A stretch of DNA of 64,000 nt from Carnegiea gigantea (taxonomy: Eukaryota > Streptophyta > Magnoliopsida > Caryophyllales > Cactaceae). The notes under the pieces were generated by a model that was not told where the DNA came from, made no database searches, and was given only the letters and a program-made list of their open reading frames with translations. A program made the position numbers and the translations under genes. This document shows, one piece after another, positions 59,065-64,000 of this stretch. The DNA lies in NCBI GenBank assembly GCA_029747015.1, contig JAKOGI010000080.1, positions 62,001 through 126,000 on the forward strand, in the 5' to 3' direction. Each line of letters starts with the position of its first letter. Position 1 is the first letter of the stretch.

Positions 59065-61800
59065 CGTCACGGCCATGGCCTTTGTGTAAGCTCCGTATGT
59101 GCAGGTCAGCTCTCCTCTTCTTTTTTTATTTTTTTAAAAAAAAGAAACAAGGTCTCTAATAGGACGTGTTTGCCCCTATGCTTTTTTTGGGCCTCTTTCT
59201 TGCATTATTATGAGTCTATAAATAAAAGATCAAGAGGCATTGATAGTAATGTCTTACACATTCTTGGACGCCATTATCTCATGTTGATCATATTCAAAAG
59301 AAATTCTCCTCCTATTTTGCAAATATATATCACACAGTTCTTTATATAAAAGGTTCTACTTAAATAATTAATAATAAGAATATAAGAAAATACTAGATAA
59401 GGATTGTACTCTAAATACACAAAAGGAAAAAATAAAGTGACTTACACATACTATCTTATCAGCTACACTGTTAGATTATTGAAAAAATATGTAGGATTAA
59501 ATTGTTTTTGGTTTGCACTGTAAATTATCATGGGTTTTGAAGAAAAATCTCAACCCATTGTGATGGCTAGTTGGTTGGCTTTTAGTATGTTGGGTAATTT
59601 CAATGTGGTTGCAGTCGATGTAATGGTGTGTTTTGAGTATCATATTTGTTCCATGAACTGATGTGCTTATCAATGTAATACTATAAAATGGTCATCCCCC
59701 ATACATATCCCCTAAAACATTATGTATATAAAGTTGTATTGAGTTTGTTGAAATTGTCATCAATTGATTCTCTTAATTCAACTGCCATAGGGACTTACAA
59801 TTTAGAAATATTTATGACGCCTGCATAGCATCATAAGATGAAGTTTGCATAGTTGTATTCGCTATGTAAAATTATGTCTAGCTCAATTAGGTCATGTTCT
59901 TTTTTATGATAGAGAGTAATAAGTTTATCGCTTTCTTACAACTACGTTACAAATACCTTACAACTACCTTACAAATTCTTACAATTTACTGTTATTATTT
60001 ATTGTGAAAAATAATAGTTCCTTACTCAACTTACCCTATTTTTCCAAAAAATACTTGCATCTGTCTGCCTCTTTCATCTTCCTTCCTCCATAGTTAAATT
60101 CACATTTTTATTCGATTATTAATTAATCACACAGGGCTAAAAATACATTAAAAGCAAAATACAACACCTCAACAAACAAATAAGGCCGGAGAGTTCCCAA
60201 ACTACAATTCTTGAACTGGATCAATTTTTGTCCGATCTTGGTATGATATAATAAGAATTATGCATGTCACGAGGTTAGCAATAATAAATAAAGAAAATAC
60301 AGAAGCACACAAGGCATGTGTGTTGCGCCGGCCAATCAGCGTACGGCAAAATAAATAAAAGCGAGGACAGAGCATAATTGTATCCACCTGAACCGTATCT
60401 TGCGCACAGGCAGGAGGATCCATGAACCCCCAATAATTTAAGTTCCCCCAGGCTAATTAAGGCTCCCACCTGTACGCTTTTAGATTAATTAGATTTTAAT
60501 CTTAATTATCATGCTCTCCTGTTTGGAGTGGAGGAGACAACAAACAGGCCCAATCAACATCATTCCTCATTCCATCCATCCCCAATCCACTTGGGTCTTC
60601 TCTTTTGGTAGCACTGACCATACTTTTCTTAAGTATGTACATAAGTGAGATGTAAAGCAAAGGATTCCCCCCTCACTCAAGGATACTCCCTTTTTTTTTT
60701 TTTTGCATTTTGCATTTTGCTGCTCACTTTAATCAATGCCCACTGTCAATAACAAAAAAATCATTTCATGATAGTTATTTTTTCTATATAATAACTTATA
60801 CAGTTATAGGTACTCATATATTCATTACTAGCTTTTTTTCTCTAATTAAGTGAGTATTTTCATTTCAAAAGAACTTATAAAATGCAAATTCTTAAATGAG
60901 AAAATGACCTTATGATATTGCGAAAAAAAGGTTGATCAACATAATGTGTGATAAGCATATCAAATGAGCTAGGTCTTTGCGTGTTATTGCTGTATTGGCA
61001 TCTCATAATGAGTTCGTCTAAGATCTCCTCAAGAATAGATTGCATTTGAGAGTTTGTTGTGATACAAGTTGAAGAGATCGAAGAAAGAACATTGATTTAA
61101 TTTGACAAAGTTTTATGTGCTATTAAACAGAAAACACGAAAGTCTGCATATCTAATGCCCAATTTTACATTAAAAAAATCCATTAAGAAGGAACATTCTT
61201 GTGAACACAATATTTTTTTAGAGTTTAATTAATTTATTGAAACTCCATGTTACCATGAATGTTCCACTGACTATTGAGCTCAGAAGCAACATACACAACT
61301 AGACTATTAACTTGTTGGTCTTCCATCTTCTTTAAATGGACTCAACTTATTGTTAATGCGTACAGAATAAAGCTTTTCCAACAACACAGGCTTTGTTGTA
61401 TTCATAAAATATGAAATTGAAACTTTATTTAAAACAAAATAAATATGGATCAAATCATTTCAAGTAGACCACAGCCACTAGACCATCAACTAATTGTGCA
61501 TTTGCACTAATAAATAATATGTGATTTTTCCTTTTGATGTGCAATCATTTTTGCATTTGTAGACGAATATATCCTAAACTCCAAATAGAGGAACTGCACA
61601 ATAGTGAAGCATTACACCTCAAAGGTGATGCTCCCATTCATAACCGAACATATTTGAGGAAGGGCCAGGGATAAATGGCTTTAGATTAAAGACATGAATG
61701 CAACTACTCATCAACATCCCCTCACCCCCTCCCCCCCAAAAAACAAAAACAAAAAAAGTTGCAGAAGAAGCGTGAAATAAATTAGTCCGAACGAACTTAC

Positions 61801-61927
61801 TAATAAAGAGCAAAACCACAGTAGATAATGCCTTGAATAATCTGATTAGGTAAATTAAGATGTGACACACAGCATGCTTGCCGGAAACAAGTAGGGAAAA
61901 GGCCATTGCTTTTGGAGATTCTTCCAT
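61801..61927 (-). CDS. Possible first exon of an unidentified gene
   Basis: An ATG at 61927 opens MEESPKAMAFSLLVSGKHAV followed by a hydrophobic run (HILIYLIRLF, STVVLLFI). The frame reaches an excellent donor, TTA|GTAAGT, at 61801. No second exon was found towards 59 kb, no homology is recognised and the surroundings are AT-rich. It may be chance. Confidence 0.2.
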
Positions 61928-62901
61928 TAATCAATCATCAATTTAGAATTAAACTATTAATAATTACACAAAAATTGAATGATTGTGGCCACATTTTGAA
62001 ATTTTATAAATATGGGGGGAAAATCTAAGAAGCCAATTGCATATTGTGGTGGATTCTCCAACTAAAATATCCATGCTTGGAAAACCCAACAATAAAAAAT
62101 TAAATAACCAATAATTGATTTCTTGAATTCATCGACCACACTAACAAAGCCAAAAGGATTAAAATTTAAGTTAATTAGTATTATCATCTTAAAAATTCAT
62201 CTCATACCTAATATTTTGTAGCGTTACGAATGATAATGCCTCTCTCTTTGCTAGTTTGTTTATTACTTAATTTGACACTGCACCCACTTTCTTATACTTT
62301 TTTATCCAACTTTGATTTATGATAATGTTCCTCACGTACGTTTTCCACTTGTTTGCTTAGCTAAACACACACACACAGAGTAATTGCCCAATATCCACAA
62401 ACAGGTTCTCACCATAGTTTGTGTAAACTTGAAGGCAAAAGTATGTTGGATCATGCTTTGTTCAAATAAATTTTTATGAAGCTTTTGAAATTTTGTCCAA
62501 ATATATGTAGGAAATCATATATATTGGATTAATTTTCTTATTTACTGACCATTTGATGTACAAAGAATTGTTGGAATCACGCATACAATTCATCCACAAT
62601 AGTGCAAGTTCGAGTCATATAAAATGCGTAATATAGTCATTCATTGAAATTCTATAACCTCTAATTGTCAACTTATAATAATAAGAGCACATTGTGATAA
62701 GCATACACATGAGAGAGTTTATGAAATGCATAGTGAAGAGAATTTTTATAAAACTCTTCATTATTTAGGCTTGATAATTGACGGTTTACCTAGTTAATGA
62801 GATCCTCCACGACTTGCAATCTAAGGTTTGGTATTTAAAGTAATTGTCTGAGTTTGATGCAGCTATTCCTTACAGACTGAAGAATGGCAAACATAAGCAC
62901 C

Positions 62902-62930
<29 letters not shown>
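62902..62930 (+). repeat. Poly-A run of about 29
   Basis: Uninterrupted A homopolymer. It could be the tail of a retroposed sequence, but nothing recognisable precedes it. Confidence 0.9.
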
Positions 62931-62935
<5 letters not shown>

Positions 62936-64000
62936 CAATCTACTGTTACACCATTAATTATGACACTGGCCTATTACCCAATTTCGCGGCAGCTGCGCTA
63001 ACTGCCCACAATCCCGTCGACATTGGTTACTGCGTAAATTGACTTTTTACCATTTAGGGTGAGAAATTCCGGAATTAATTAGTTGGATAATTCGACCAAG
63101 TCAATGCATTTTCACAAATGGGCCAATTATAAAGGACGCCACAGCAACGTTTTCAGACCTCAAAAAAAGTGTCCAATAGTCTTTCATTAGTGTGTTTGTC
63201 AGTTGTGTCCATAGTACCTACTGAGCTACCAACTCAGGCGTGCATGGTAATTAATTCCAATTCACCTATGTTTGTCCTTTAGTTTTTATAATTAGTTACC
63301 CCCCTCCCCATCCCTTCTTTTCTTTGGCGGGGTTGGATGAGGATTAAAATTGTTTCATTTTCATTGCTAAGATGAATTTCTTTTATACTTTTCAATAATA
63401 ATGGAGATTATTGAAGCAAATCCCTTGTTAAAGTGATTTTCTATTAGACATATGGTTTTCATAAATATTAATGTCATTGACAATCTAAAATTGATGATAG
63501 AATATCATGAAAGGTCTACTTATCATTAACATTCATCACTATCAATACCAATTAGCCCGCGTTAGATTTCATCAATATTGATCAACACTTAAATATATTT
63601 TTTACCCAAAATTTCAACCGTAATAGTACCTATCAGTACAGATCAGCACTCATTAGTACTGATCAACACTAGTCAACAATAAAAAAAACTTATGATAAAT
63701 TAAAAAGGACATACTCTAAGTAGAGTTGAGTAATGAGCTATCTATAAAATACAAGAAATAGATTGAAAAAGTGATACAAAATGTTATAGAAGTGGATAGA
63801 AATTCAAATCTTAACAGTTATAATTATCAAGACTATTGAAGAGTACGGCGTTATCTTTATGTACAAGTGCTTTATTTAGGTTGTTGTTTTCTTGCCCCTA
63901 GTCCACGAGATTGTCAATTAGAGTATATTGCATTTTACTTTAGTCCATTTTTACAAATTTGACTTTCATATAAACACAAAACTCTGTATATACATGCTCG

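Larger units (their letters stand above)
59062..64000. other. AT-rich intergenic DNA at the right edge
   Basis: No confident gene. It includes degenerate CTTACAA-type repeats (59936-59990), a C-then-A run (61727-61745), a 29-A homopolymer (62902-62930) and AGTACTGATCAACACT-like reiterated words at 63570-63680. One possible first exon is listed at 61801-61927. Confidence 0.5.

Noticed and set aside
60202..60469. Two overlapping minus-strand frames of 64-73 codons
   Set aside because: They have no family resemblance, no splice context and compete with each other over the same DNA.
1..64000. CRISPR arrays, operons, phage or bacterial mobile elements
   Set aside because: None is present. The window is plant nuclear DNA, and the repeats seen do not have spacer structure.

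Overview
The window is nuclear DNA of a flowering plant, most likely a eudicot. Genes with many introns lie in long AT-rich intergenic DNA that is full of MITE, SINE and LTR debris and microsatellites. Every confidently identified gene is a plant-type gene: a zinc-finger homeodomain factor, a receptor-like cytoplasmic kinase, a plant C4HC3 finger protein, an ASG2-type WD40-TPR protein and a SAC51-type bHLH factor. The species cannot be read from the sequence.

Layout. 1-2900: intergenic DNA and the CT-rich leader of the first gene. 2934-3626 (+): intronless ZF-HD protein. 3.6-14.3 kb: gene-poor, with a SINE, an LTR remnant and simple repeats. 14309-15796 (-): intronless cytoplasmic kinase. 16-23.8 kb: gene-poor, with a tandem duplication, a Harbinger-like element and an LTR with primer-binding site. 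23866-24866 (-): two-exon C4HC3 finger gene. 24.9-34.5 kb: gene-poor, with two clear inverted-repeat elements and some weak coding-like remnants. 34583-50076 (-): a 19-exon gene for a WD40-TPR protein of 762 residues, which I assembled exon by exon; its last small exon encodes a CaaX box. 50.1-55.4 kb: promoter, repeats and mostly featureless DNA. 55412 to about 58870 (-): a SAC51-like bHLH gene whose spliced 5' leader carries the conserved 53-codon upstream ORF of this family. 59-64 kb: AT-rich, no confident gene.

The strongest biological signal is in the SAC51-like leader. The conserved upstream peptide is split across two exons, its AUG is the first in the inferred mRNA, and after its stop codon the next AUG is the main start. 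That is the arrangement expected for thermospermine-responsive translational control in this family. The second point is the WD40-TPR gene, where retaining the last intron would give a protein ending at an immediate stop and lacking the prenylation box. The genes do not form an operon-like unit; they are independent plant loci. Exon boundaries come from reading-frame continuity, GT/AG sites and remembered family sequence, not from transcript data.
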